From positions 1-38,544 of IMG/VR virus record IMGVR_UViG_3300035674_000008: DNA of 38,544 nucleotides, one strand, 5' to 3'. Position 1 is the first letter of the stretch. Every line of letters starts with the position of its first letter. This DNA is from a virus. A model generated the notes under the pieces. The model was not told the origin of the DNA. It saw only the letters and a program-made list of their open reading frames with translations, and did no database searches. Shown piece by piece: positions 6,402 through 13,199 of the stretch. Position numbers and translations under genes: made by a program.

Positions 6402-7610
6402 TTGCCCATCAAGACCGTCCAGTCGCGCCTCACCCAGGTCGGGGTGATCCGCCTCGGCGAGCAGCGCGTCTCCCAGCGCGGCAGCAAGTACCCGGCGAAG
6501 CTCGAAACCTTCCGCTTCACGTCCCCGTCGAAGCCGCTGATCGACGCCGTCGCCGCCCTGTACGGCGGTGAGGTGAAGCCGTGGCAGGCCACCACCGGCC
6601 CGCAGTTCGAGGTCGTCACCGGCGCGAAGGAGGTGCCGGTGCTGGTGCCGCCGCAGCGCATCGACCCGAACCTCGAACTGTGGGGCAACGGGTTCCGGTC
6701 GCGCATGTGTGACGGGGAGACGGAGAAGCTGCGCAACCAGCCGTGCTTGTGCGCCGCAGCGGCGGCGGCCGGCCGTCGGGCGGATCCGCGGGAGACGTGT
6801 AAACCGACGACGCGGATGTCGCTGATGCTGGCCGACGTGCCGACCCTGGGCACCTTCAAGATCGAGTCGCACGGATGGAACGCCGCCGCTGAGCTGCCCA
6901 CCCTGGCGTCCGCGATCGAGAACGCCCCGCAGCCGATCCCGGCCCGTCTGGTGGTGGAGTTGCGGGAGAAGAAGGTGTTCGACCCGTCGAAGCCGCCGAA
7001 GGAGCAGGTCGAGACCCGCACGTTCATGGTGCCGGTGGTCCTGTTCGACTTCGTGACTCCGGCGCAGGCGTTCGGCGGCCAGATCGGCGCCGCCGCCCGC
7101 ACCGCTCTGGGCGGCGGGCGGCCCGCGCGGCAGGCGATCGAGTCGGCCGAGCCCGCGCAGGTTGAGCCGGCCCGGCGCAAGTACACGCCCGCCGAGTACG
7201 TGGGCATGGCGGAGCTCGCCACGAACATCGACCAAGTCCGGGCGTTGTGGACCGACGCGAACACCGACGAGGCACTGACCGACGCGGTGAAGGCGGCGCT
7301 GCAGGGGCGGGTCGGCGAGCTGAAGACTGCGGCGCAGAAGCCGGCCGAGGCTCAGGCGGAGGCGCAGCCCACGAACCAGCCCGCCCCTACCGCCCCGCAG
7401 GGCGACGTGCACGAGGTCGTCGACGCCGAGGTGGAGCCCAACGCCGACCAGGTCTGGATGCAGATCCAGGCCGCCGCCGGCGGGAAGGGCTGGAACGCCC
7501 CGCAGTTGGAGGAGCGGGTGCTGGCATTCCTGCACAAGCCGTCGGACGAGGCCAACGGGTTCGACCTGCAGCGCTTCCTCACCGCAGTCCAGGCGGGTGA
7601 GGTCGCGTGA
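6402..7610 (+). CDS. phiC31 gp3-like (recombination directionality factor family) protein
   Basis: This is a 402-residue product from a TTG start with a strong AAGGAG eight bases upstream. The first 250 residues follow the actinophage/Streptomyces family I recall as Gp3-like: V-Q-S-R-L-T-Q-V-G-V-I-R-L-G, K-L-E-T-F-R-F-T-S, a Cys cluster around residues 102-130, then T-R-M-S-L-M-L-A-D-V-P-T-L-G-T-F and E-S-H-G-W-N-A-A-A-E-L-P. In phiC31/phiBT1 the homologue switches serine integrase toward excision. It also sits among replication genes there, so a second DNA-metabolic role is plausible. The C-terminal 150 residues add an Ala/Gln-rich linker and a small helical domain. No integrase is in view, so the RDF role is unproven. 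Confidence 0.65.
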   Translation: MPIKTVQSRLTQVGVIRLGEQRVSQRGSKYPAKLETFRFTSPSKPLIDAVAALYGGEVKPWQATTGPQFEVVTGAKEVPVLVPPQRIDPNLELWGNGFRSRMCDGETEKLRNQPCLCAAAAAAGRRADPRETCKPTTRMSLMLADVPTLGTFKIESHGWNAAAELPTLASAIENAPQPIPARLVVELREKKVFDPSKPPKEQVETRTFMVPVVLFDFVTPAQAFGGQIGAAARTALGGGRPARQAIESAEPAQVEPARRKYTPAEYVGMAELATNIDQVRALWTDANTDEALTDAVKAALQGRVGELKTAAQKPAEAQAEAQPTNQPAPTAPQGDVHEVVDAEVEPNADQVWMQIQAAAGGKGWNAPQLEERVLAFLHKPSDEANGFDLQRFLTAVQAGEVA

Positions 7611-7954
7611 CGGTCATCAACCCCGTGGACGTGGAGTCGGCGATCCGCGCCACGTCGAACCGGATCGCCGAGGGCGTGATGGTTTGCGACCAGCGGTACA
7701 AGGCGTTCCTTAAGGCCGACCACGCCTACGACGTGGCGTTCGCGCGGGCCTACATCGCCCATGTCGGCGCGGCGCACGAGAAGAAGTTCGCGGCCGAGCT
7801 CGCCACCGTCAACGAGCGCAAGGAGCGCGACCTGGCGGATGCGGCCTACAAGTACGCGGACCGTCAGGCGAAAGCCCTCGACGCGGAGCTGCGGAGCTGG
7901 CAGTCGATCGGGGCGTCGGTCCGGGCGATGTTCGCTGGGGCGGGTGCGTCGTGA
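7607..7954 (+). CDS. Helical coiled-coil protein of the recombination operon
   Basis: This is a 115-residue product from a GTG overlapping the previous TGA. It is predicted to be almost entirely alpha-helical, with heptad-like Ala/Lys/Glu repeats (A-A-H-E-K-K-F-A-A-E-L) and a conserved-looking end W-Q-S-I-G-A-S-V-R-A-M-F. Small helical proteins of this shape sit next to phage recombinases and exonucleases in many Gram-positive phages. A partner role is inferred from position only. Confidence 0.6.
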   Translation: MTVINPVDVESAIRATSNRIAEGVMVCDQRYKAFLKADHAYDVAFARAYIAHVGAAHEKKFAAELATVNERKERDLADAAYKYADRQAKALDAELRSWQSIGASVRAMFAGAGAS

Positions 7955-8451
7955 AGCGCTCCGAGCTGTCCCGTACGACGCCGCTGCTGCGGAAGACGCC
8001 TCTCACGTCGTTGACGCCGCTGGCCCGGTCGTCGCTGTCGCGGAACGCGGGCCCGAAGCTGCCGGCGAAGCCGAAGCGGGCGCGGGACACCGGCCCGTCG
8101 CAGCGCGTGCGGGGCCTGGTGGCGTTGCGGTCGGGTGGCATCTGCGAGTGGCCCGGGTGCGGCCAGCAGGCCACTGACCAGCACCATCGCTTGAATCGGA
8201 AGGCTGGCGGGCGGCACGGCGAGATGGCCGAGCGGATCAACCAGGCGGCGTGGCTGCTGCATGCCTGCCGCGACCACCACCGGGTGGTGACGTCCCCGGT
8301 TGGTGAGGCCCGTCTTCAGTCCCTGGCGATGGGTTGGCTGCTGCTGGAGGGCCACGACGCGCTGCGGGTGCCTGCGGTGACGCGGCACGGGCGGGTGTGG
8401 CTGACCAATGACGGCCGCTTCATCTGGTCCCCGACGGGGGTGTCCGAGTGA
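7951..8451 (+). CDS. HNH endonuclease-like protein
   Basis: This is a 166-residue product from a GTG overlapping the previous TGA. The N-terminal 48 residues are Ser/Thr/Lys/Arg rich and probably flexible. The core has G-G-I-C65-E-W-P-G-C70, then H78-H79-R, N97 and L-L-H104-A-C106-R-D-H109-H110. This is the zinc-ribbon plus His-Asn-His layout of phage HNH proteins such as NinG-type recombination nucleases. It lies directly before the Hjc-like resolvase, so a junction- or repair-related DNA cleavage role is favoured over a homing role. Confidence 0.75.
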   Translation: MKRSELSRTTPLLRKTPLTSLTPLARSSLSRNAGPKLPAKPKRARDTGPSQRVRGLVALRSGGICEWPGCGQQATDQHHRLNRKAGGRHGEMAERINQAAWLLHACRDHHRVVTSPVGEARLQSLAMGWLLLEGHDALRVPAVTRHGRVWLTNDGRFIWSPTGVSE

Positions 8452-8813
8452 GCAGCTACGCCCGGGGTCGCAAGTTCGAGTGGGACGTCCGCGACGACCT
8501 CGCCGAGAACGGCTACTCCGTGATCCGCGCCGCCGGCAGCAAGGGCAACGCGAAGGTCGACCTGATCGCCATCAAGCCCGGCCAGATCCTTTTCGTTCAG
8601 TGCAAAACCACGAAGGGAGCGCTGGGTCCGGACGAGTGGGACCGCCTCGTCGAGGTGTCGGCGTGGGTGGCTGCGGTGCCCGTACTGGCGTGCAAGGGCG
8701 GCCGGGGTGAAGGCATCCAGTACACCCGGCTGTTGGGCCCGAAGCGGCGTGGTGCTCGGACGCAGAACGTGGAGCCGTTCGTGGTCGACGAGCTCGCCGG
8801 GGCCGTCCCGTGA
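8448..8813 (+). CDS. Hjc-like Holliday junction resolvase (PD-(D/E)XK)
   Basis: This is a 121-residue product, the usual length for archaeal Hjc-type enzymes. The signature is complete: G-R-K-F-E11 in helix 1, R-A-A-G-S-K-G after the first strand, D38-L-I-A-I and V-Q51-C-K53. E11, D38 and the Q-x-K pair are the catalytic acidic and lysine residues. It would resolve branched DNA before packaging. The GTG start overlaps the HNH stop and the stop overlaps the next GTG, so it is tightly coupled to the recombination operon. Confidence 0.85.
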   Translation: MSSYARGRKFEWDVRDDLAENGYSVIRAAGSKGNAKVDLIAIKPGQILFVQCKTTKGALGPDEWDRLVEVSAWVAAVPVLACKGGRGEGIQYTRLLGPKRRGARTQNVEPFVVDELAGAVP

Positions 8814-9016
8814 CCGCCGCCCTGGTCGCCCCGGTCTACATCGCTACGCCGGGCCGTTGTGGCGCTGCCCACGTCGATGGCGGCCCGTGCTGCGGTGCCA
8901 CACCCGCGCGGCTGTACCCGGGCGGGTGGCGGTGCGCCGGCTGCGCCCCGGTCAACCGGGAGACGGGCCGCCCGCACCCGTTCCTGCATGTCGTGAAGGA
9001 GGACCCTCATGCCTGA
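8810..9016 (+). CDS. Small zinc-ribbon protein
   Basis: This is a 68-residue product from a GTG overlapping the previous stop. The cysteine pattern is G-R-C-G-A, P-C-C-G-A-T, then W-R-C-A-G-C-A-P, which would make one compact zinc ribbon, followed by a His-containing tail. Tiny one-ribbon proteins of this type are common in actinophage early operons. The function is unknown. Confidence 0.6.
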   Translation: MTAALVAPVYIATPGRCGAAHVDGGPCCGATPARLYPGGWRCAGCAPVNRETGRPHPFLHVVKEDPHA

Positions 9017-9452
9017 CCTGATGACGGATGCCCGTCCGGATGCCCGCGGGGTGTGCCAGGCGGTGTTCGCGCAGCTGCCCCCGACGGTGGACAGCACCCG
9101 AGTGCGGGCCGCCGTGTCCGCTGCGGTGACCGAGTTGGTGGCGCAGCAGTCCCCCACCCATCCGCTGCGCATGGCGGCGGTCGCGGTGCGGGCGCATCGG
9201 CGCGTCCGCCGCCGCCTGGTGGTGCGCCACGACCCGGACCGGCCGATCACCGACCGCCAGCTGCAGCTGCTGCACCTGCTCGCGCAGGGAAACACCGCCC
9301 AGGAGTCCGCGAAGGCCCTCTACGTCGGCGTCGACACCGTCAAGACGCATCTGCGCCGGCTGTACCAGCGGCTGGGTGCGCGCGATCGTGGGCACGCGGT
9401 CGCGATCGGGTTCCGCACCGGCCTGCTCGCGTGGGAGGCCTCGGATGCGTGA
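9009..9452 (+). CDS. LuxR-type (GerE) helix-turn-helix protein
   Basis: This is a 147-residue product whose ATG lies inside the end of the previous gene (8-base overlap), with GGAGG upstream at 8999-9003. The C-terminal 65 residues carry the LuxR/FixJ DNA-binding domain: I-T-D-R-Q-L-Q-L-L-H-L-L-A-Q-G-N-T-A, then V-G-V-D-T-V-K-T-H-L-R-R-L-Y-Q-R-L-G. The N-terminal 80 residues show no receiver or autoinducer domain. It could control later phage genes or host promoters; its targets are unknown. Confidence 0.8.
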   Translation: MPDLMTDARPDARGVCQAVFAQLPPTVDSTRVRAAVSAAVTELVAQQSPTHPLRMAAVAVRAHRRVRRRLVVRHDPDRPITDRQLQLLHLLAQGNTAQESAKALYVGVDTVKTHLRRLYQRLGARDRGHAVAIGFRTGLLAWEASDA

Positions 9453-9705
9453 CCCGTCGGCTGGGCCCGTGTTGCAGTTCCGTGCCTGCTGGATGGCGCT
9501 GGCCAACGGTGAGTTGGTGCCCGCGCACACCTGGGACAGCCGGGTGTCGTGCCCGCGCCATGACTGGCCGATGTCGCAGGTGCCGCCGCGGACGACCGGG
9601 GCGTGTATCCGCACGTACCGGCAGGTCGATGACGCCCCCAGCTTGCCGCCGGGGCCGTGGCATCGCCGGATGCCGCTGCTGGCCCGCGTGTGGGGTGCCC
9701 GGTGA
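9445..9705 (+). CDS. Unknown protein
   Basis: This is an 86-residue product whose ATG overlaps the previous gene by eight bases. It is rich in Trp, Pro, Arg and Cys (C-W-M-A-L-A-N-G-E-L-V-P, S-C-P-R-H-D-W-P-M). There is no clear domain. It lies between two DNA-binding proteins and is coupled to the next gene by a GTGA overlap. Confidence 0.5.
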   Translation: MRDPSAGPVLQFRACWMALANGELVPAHTWDSRVSCPRHDWPMSQVPPRTTGACIRTYRQVDDAPSLPPGPWHRRMPLLARVWGAR

Positions 9706-10202
9706 GCCTGTTCACGCTGCGGTGGGTGTGGCCGGTCGTGGACCCGGCGGCGTTCCCGTCGGAGTCGGTCGCGTTCGCCCGTGCCGAACTGGCGGAGATC
9801 GCCGAAGCCCGCGGTGTGGTGTACGCGGGTGAGCCGGTGTTCCGGATCGTCGACTGCACGCCGGAGCAGGCGCGCCAGGTGAAGGCGGCCACGGCGGTGG
9901 TGGGCGAGGTCGAGGTCGTACCGGCCGGCGCGCCGATCCCTGACCGCCCCGCGGCCACGCTGCGCCCGGTCCCGTCCGTGCCGGTCCCGGCCGGGGTGGA
10001 CCCCCTGATCGGGCAGCTGTTGCACCTGCGCACCCGGCGCAACCTCCCCCCGTTCCAGCTGAACCAGGAGGCGGGGTTGGCGCGGGGCAGCGTGCAGCAG
10101 ATCGAGGCCGGCGCTCGGGTGCCGAAGCTGTCTACCCTGCGCGCCCTGGCGGACTTGTTCGACTGCGACCTGGTGCTCGTCGCCCGGGACGGTGCCCGAT
10201 GA
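9702..10202 (+). CDS. Two-part protein with C-terminal XRE helix-turn-helix
   Basis: This is a 166-residue product from a GTG overlapping the previous stop. Residues 1-90 are an alpha/beta region without an obvious match. A Pro-rich linker (P-V-P-S-V-P-V-P-A-G) leads to an XRE domain: L-R-T-R-R-N-L, N-Q-E-A-G-L-A-R-G-S-V-Q-Q-I-E-A-G, then L-R-A-L-A-D-L-F-D-C-D-L-V-L-V. The last segment recurs almost word for word in the next gene and in the one at 12293, indicating paralogy. Confidence 0.7.
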   Translation: MSLFTLRWVWPVVDPAAFPSESVAFARAELAEIAEARGVVYAGEPVFRIVDCTPEQARQVKAATAVVGEVEVVPAGAPIPDRPAATLRPVPSVPVPAGVDPLIGQLLHLRTRRNLPPFQLNQEAGLARGSVQQIEAGARVPKLSTLRALADLFDCDLVLVARDGAR

Positions 10203-10462
10203 GCCGCCCCGACCCGCTCCTGGTTGCCCTGCGCGCCCGGCGCTTCCGGCGGGGGATGACCGCGTCGGAGCTAGCCGCCGCCGCCGGCATCTCCCGGCAG
10301 GCCGCCTACGACATCGACGCCGGGCGGCGCGACCCGCACCTGTCGCGGCTCCGCGCCCTGGCTGACGCGCTGGACTGCGACCTGGCCTTGGTGCCCCGCA
10401 CCACGAACCGGCTTCCTTCCGCCGCCGAGGGCGGCACCCAACCTGAGAGGACAGCAGCATGA
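10199..10462 (+). CDS. XRE-family helix-turn-helix protein
   Basis: This is an 87-residue, single-domain product from an ATG overlapping the previous TGA. The HTH is R-R-F-R-R-G-M-T-A-S-E-L-A-A-A-A-G-I-S, R-Q-A-A-Y-D-I-D-A-G-R-R-D-P, then L-R-A-L-A-D-A-L-D-C-D-L-A-L-V. The closing helix and strand match the C-terminus of the preceding protein. It sits directly before ssb and may tune expression of the recombination operon. Confidence 0.75.
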   Translation: MSRPDPLLVALRARRFRRGMTASELAAAAGISRQAAYDIDAGRRDPHLSRLRALADALDCDLALVPRTTNRLPSAAEGGTQPERTAA

Positions 10463-10920
10463 GCGGAGAACCCCTGATCACCATCGTCGGCAACGCCACC
10501 GCCGACGCGGACCTGCGGTACACCCCGTCCGGGGCGGCCGTTGCCGCGTTCAACGTGGCCGTCACCCCGCGCGTCCGGAAGGGCGACACGTGGGAGGACG
10601 GGCAGACCACGTTCTTCCGGTGCACGGCGTGGCGGGAGATGGCCGAGTCGTGCGCCGAGTCGATCGTCAAGGGGACGCGGCTGATCGTGCACGGCCGGTT
10701 CAAGACCCGCCAGTACGAGAAGGACGGTCAGACCCGCACGTCGGTGGAGATCGACGTGGATGAGGTGGGCCCGTCGCTGCGGTACGCCACGGCGAAAGTG
10801 CAGAGGATGCAGCGCTCGTCCGGCGGTGGTCAGCCGGCGCGGGGCGGCGATGACCCGTGGGCGTCGGGCGCTCCGGCGGGCAGCCCGCAGTCGTCGTTCG
10901 ACGCGGAACCGCCTTTTTGA
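10459..10920 (+). CDS. ssb: Single-stranded DNA-binding protein
   Basis: This is a 153-residue product from an ATG overlapping the previous stop, with GAGAGG upstream. It has a full OB fold: I-T-I-V-G-N-A-T-A-D-A-D-L-R-Y-T-P-S-G, V-A-A-F-N-V-A-V-T-P, F-F-R-C-T-A-W-R-E-M-A-E and L-I-V-H-G-R-F-K-T-R. A Gly/Ala/Ser/Pro linker of about 35 residues ends in D-A-E-P-P-F, the acidic tip that recruits replication partners. It coats ssDNA during phage replication and recombination, and its length is normal for the family. Confidence 0.93.
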   Translation: MSGEPLITIVGNATADADLRYTPSGAAVAAFNVAVTPRVRKGDTWEDGQTTFFRCTAWREMAESCAESIVKGTRLIVHGRFKTRQYEKDGQTRTSVEIDVDEVGPSLRYATAKVQRMQRSSGGGQPARGGDDPWASGAPAGSPQSSFDAEPPF

Positions 10921-10922
10921 TC

Positions 10923-11351
10923 ATGTTGTCGGCTTGCTTCGTCCACGGCCTCATGTCGTGCCCTCACTCGACCTGCGCCGCCGACCTGCGGGTGCGGGCC
11001 GCCGTCGCTGACGTCAGGGCGCGGCACGCCGAACTGACAGTCCTGTACAAGCGCCTGTCCGCGCCGTGCGCCCAACCGGGCTACACCAACCGATCCGAGG
11101 AGAACCGCGTGAACTGCTCGAAGCACAAGGCCCGCAACTGCACCCAGCCGGACTGCCGGCGTGAGCGTGAGCGTCGCACGGCGGGCGGTGGGTCCAGGGA
11201 TGACCTTTCCGAGGCGTCGTCGGTGTCGTACCACGCCGTGTACGACAGCGGCTCCTACGGCTCGTCGGACTGCGGTTCGTCGTCCAGCGGCTCGTACGAC
11301 TCGGGCTCGTCCAGTTCGTCGAGCTCGTCGTCGGACTGCAGCAGCTACTGA
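10923..11351 (+). CDS. Cys/Ser-rich protein, possibly two translation products
   Basis: The frame is open from an ATG three bases after ssb and encodes 142 residues. The first 62 form a short helical segment with scattered Cys. At 11109 a GTG follows a strong GAGGAG and begins an 80-residue product: C-S-K-H-K-A-R-N-C-T-Q-P-D-C, then a tail from about residue 45 made almost wholly of Ser, Gly, Tyr, Asp and Cys, ending in nine consecutive Ser and S-D-C-S-S-Y. The internal start looks at least as good as the first, so the shorter protein may be the main product. A perfect hairpin follows at 11368. The function is unknown. Confidence 0.55.
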   Translation: MLSACFVHGLMSCPHSTCAADLRVRAAVADVRARHAELTVLYKRLSAPCAQPGYTNRSEENRVNCSKHKARNCTQPDCRRERERRTAGGGSRDDLSEASSVSYHAVYDSGSYGSSDCGSSSSGSYDSGSSSSSSSSSDCSSY

Positions 11352-11367
11352 TCCGGCCAGCTCCTAA

Positions 11368-11395
11368 GGGTGCGGCCTTCCTCGAGGCCGCACCC
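11368..11395 (+). terminator. Strong perfect hairpin, likely terminator
   Basis: An 11-bp perfect stem, GGGTGCGGCCT at 11368-11378 with its complement at 11385-11395, closes a TCCTCG loop. No T-run follows. It lies 17 bases past the stop of the serine-rich gene and ahead of a new gene with its own GGAG, so it most likely ends the 4649-11351 unit. Confidence 0.7.
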
Positions 11396-11420
11396 CACCC
11401 TCCCCCGATTGGAGTCCTCG

Positions 11421-11648
11421 ATGACGTCACCGACGGCCGCCGATGAGCGGCATGTGGCTGCTGTGGCCGAGCAGCTGCACGATCTGTACTGCCGATCCTT
11501 CTACGAGCGTGACCCGCGCTGGTCGCAGTTCCACCACGACATGGACCGGGAGAAGGCCGCCAAGGTCGTCGCCGGGCTCGCCGCGGCCGGGTGGCTGCTG
11601 GCCGAGGCGGGCGTAGTCGGCGGCGCTGCTGTTGCGGGGTTGCCGTGA
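11421..11648 (+). CDS. Unknown protein with C-terminal hydrophobic segment
   Basis: This is a 75-residue product from an ATG with TTGGAG upstream. It is the first gene after the terminator hairpin. The polar N-terminal part contains L-Y-C-R-S-F-Y-E-R-D-P-R-W and H-H-D-M-D-R-E-K-A-A-K. The last 25 residues are Ala/Gly/Val rich and could insert into the membrane. No family is recognised. Its stop overlaps the next GTG. Confidence 0.55.
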   Translation: MTSPTAADERHVAAVAEQLHDLYCRSFYERDPRWSQFHHDMDREKAAKVVAGLAAAGWLLAEAGVVGGAAVAGLP

Positions 11649-11782
11649 TCGCCGCCGCGGCGCGGGTTGCCCGCCACGCCTGCCGCTACACGCTCATCCG
11701 GCCGCTGCGCCTCGTCGACGCCGTCACGCAATGGGCCAGCGGCGAACCCCGAACCCCACCGACCGAAGGAGCCGCACCGTGA
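11645..11782 (+). CDS. Unknown very small protein (45 residues)
   Basis: It starts at a GTG overlapping the previous TGA and ends overlapping the next GTG, so both junctions are coupled. The sequence is a basic amphipathic helix (A-R-V-A-R-H-A-C-R-Y-T-L-I-R-P-L-R) and a short Pro-rich tail. The function is unknown. Support is mainly positional. Confidence 0.45.
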   Translation: MIAAAARVARHACRYTLIRPLRLVDAVTQWASGEPRTPPTEGAAP

Positions 11783-12048
11783 GCGACCCCCGCACCGAGA
11801 TCCGCGACCGCATCGTCCGCCGCCTCAACACCGACGAGTGGATGACCGAACACTTCGGCATCGCCTGCCACGCCGGGGACGTCGCCGACGCCGTCCTGGA
11901 GCTGTTCGGCGAGGTCGGTGAGGAGTCCTTCTTCGCCACCGAGGGCGTCATCGGGCCACCCGGCGGACCGGGTTCGGCCAGTCACCGCAGCCTTGTGCTG
12001 CGCACCGTCCCCGAGGAGCTCCCGACCGAGGAGGGAAGTCAGCCGTGA
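11779..12048 (+). CDS. Unknown protein
   Basis: This is an 89-residue product from a GTG with AAGGAG upstream, overlapping the previous stop. It has an acidic N-terminal helical region (E-I-R-D-R-I-V-R-R-L-N-T-D-E-W-M) and a Gly/Pro-rich middle. Similar starts occur in small Streptomyces phage proteins, but no function is known to me. It is coupled to the LexA-like gene that follows. Confidence 0.55.
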   Translation: MSDPRTEIRDRIVRRLNTDEWMTEHFGIACHAGDVADAVLELFGEVGEESFFATEGVIGPPGGPGSASHRSLVLRTVPEELPTEEGSQP

Positions 12049-12293
12049 CCGCCGCCGTGGCCCCGCTGCTGACTGGTCGGCAGCGCGCCGTCCTGGACTT
12101 CATCCGCCGCCACTACCTGGATCACGGCTACTGCCCGTCCCTGCGGGAGGTGGCCGCGGCGACCGGTCTGGCGTCGGCGTCCACCGCCAACCATCACGTG
12201 CAGGAACTGCAGCGCATGGGGTGGATCACGCGGGTGCCGGGGCGGCCGCGGACCATCCGGGTGCTGAACCCGGCGGACGGGAGCGACACGTGA
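12045..12293 (+). CDS. Stand-alone LexA-type DNA-binding domain
   Basis: This is an 82-residue product from a GTG overlapping the previous stop. It matches the LexA N-terminal winged helix: L-T-G-R-Q-R-A-V-L-D-F-I, Y-C-P-S-L-R-E-V-A-A-A-T-G-L-A-S, then V-Q-E-L-Q-R-M-G-W-I and a wing ending R-T-I-R-V-L. The LexA C-terminal autoprotease (Ser/Lys dyad) is absent. It could bind SOS-type operators without being cleaved, so an SOS-independent repressor or decoy role is inferred. Confidence 0.8.
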   Translation: MTAAVAPLLTGRQRAVLDFIRRHYLDHGYCPSLREVAAATGLASASTANHHVQELQRMGWITRVPGRPRTIRVLNPADGSDT

Positions 12294-12793
12294 TGCGCGC
12301 CACCCACACTGCCGCCCGACGCGGCGGCGCCCGGCCCGGCCCTAACGACGTGCTGCCCTGCGGCACTGACAGCGCCAGGCGCCGGCACCTCGCCAAGGCC
12401 GAATTGTGCCCCGTCTGCGAACCCGCTGACGCCCCCGCCGGGCGTCGTGTCGCCTGCCCCGGCTGCGGGGAACGCGTCCCGGCCGTTGACGGCGCCATCG
12501 CCGGGCACGGGGTGCGGGTCGTGCGGGGCGGGCAGCGCATCACCACCCCCACCGTGTGCACGGGCTCTGGCACGCCGGTGCGGCCGTTGAGCCCGCTGTC
12601 GGCGGCGCTGCGGGAACGCCGGGAACGTCTCGGGCTGACGCAGGCGCAGGTCGCGGACCGGGCGCAGCTGCCCCGCTCGGTCGTCGCCGGCCTGGAGACG
12701 GGCGTTTCGCAGTTGCAGGTCCCGAACCTGATGGCGGTCGCGGACGCGCTGGGCTGCGAGCTGGTGGCGGCGCCGCGCGGGGCGGCGTCGTGA
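12293..12793 (+). CDS. Zinc-ribbon plus XRE helix-turn-helix protein
   Basis: This is a 166-residue product whose ATG shares one base with the previous TGA. The N-terminal part has L-P-C-G-T, L-C-P-V-C and then V-A-C-P-G-C-G-E-R-V-P followed by H-G-V-R-V-V-R-G-G-Q and a later C-T-G. The C-terminal 65 residues are an XRE domain (R-E-R-R-E-R-L-G-L-T-Q-A-Q-V-A-D-R-A-Q-L, S-V-V-A-G-L-E-T-G) closing with A-V-A-D-A-L-G-C-E-L-V. It is probably a zinc-stabilised transcription factor. The following gene repeats the ribbon/GG module without the HTH. Confidence 0.7.
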   Translation: MRATHTAARRGGARPGPNDVLPCGTDSARRRHLAKAELCPVCEPADAPAGRRVACPGCGERVPAVDGAIAGHGVRVVRGGQRITTPTVCTGSGTPVRPLSPLSAALRERRERLGLTQAQVADRAQLPRSVVAGLETGVSQLQVPNLMAVADALGCELVAAPRGAAS

Positions 12794-13194
12794 ACGTGTT
12801 GTACGGGTGGGCGCACGGCCGCGAAGGGGTGCAGTGCGCGTTCCCGGCCGGCGAGGCGGCGGTCGCGCTGTGTGGTGCTCGGGTGCAGCACATGCCGCCG
12901 GTGCAGCCGCCCTACTCGCCAGCGAATCTGCATGACGTGTGCCGCGACGCGGTGTGGGGGTCGTGGAACTACCAGCCGGGTGTGCGGGCCGCCGCGCTGG
13001 CCGACCTGCCCGCCGACCTGCCCGCCGAGCCGGTGTTGCAGCCGATGGGCGAGTGCCCGGTCTGCGGGGGTCACGTGTGCCTCGACAACGGCGTGGTCGT
13101 GCCGCACGGGGCTTGGGTGGTGCGCGGGGGGCGGGTGTTGGTGTCGGAGACGCCGTGCGACGGCAAAGGCATGCCGCCCGTGGAGGAGCCGTGA
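12790..13194 (+). CDS. Zinc-ribbon protein, paralogous module to the upstream gene
   Basis: This is a 134-residue product from a GTG overlapping the previous stop. Residues 85-125 read G-E-C-P-V-C-G-G-H-V-C, then V-P-H-G-A-W-V-V-R-G-G-R and E-T-P-C-D-G, the same order as in the preceding protein (C-P-x-C-G ... H-G-x-x-V-V-R-G-G ... C-x-G). The N-terminal part contains Trp and Cys residues and a P-P-Y-S-P-A-N-L-H-D-V-C segment. It is the last rightward gene before the convergent ribbon-helix-helix gene. The function is unknown. Confidence 0.6.
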   Translation: MNVLYGWAHGREGVQCAFPAGEAAVALCGARVQHMPPVQPPYSPANLHDVCRDAVWGSWNYQPGVRAAALADLPADLPAEPVLQPMGECPVCGGHVCLDNGVVVPHGAWVVRGGRVLVSETPCDGKGMPPVEEP

Positions 13195-13199
13195 GCAGG

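Noticed and set aside
4991-7264. A 757-residue open frame on the minus strand
   Set aside because: It is antisense to the exonuclease and the gp3-like gene, both with clear motifs and ribosome-binding sites. In DNA of this GC content long antisense frames arise by chance, and the product has no domain.
8952-10703. A 583-residue minus-strand open frame
   Set aside because: It covers the LuxR, two XRE and ssb genes on the other strand, is Arg/Pro rich and low in complexity, and has no start context.
11316-11351. A frameshift or sequencing error making the poly-serine run
   Set aside because: Serine codons there are mixed (TCG, AGC, TCC, AGT-type) and not a homopolymer, and the frame ends normally before a terminator.
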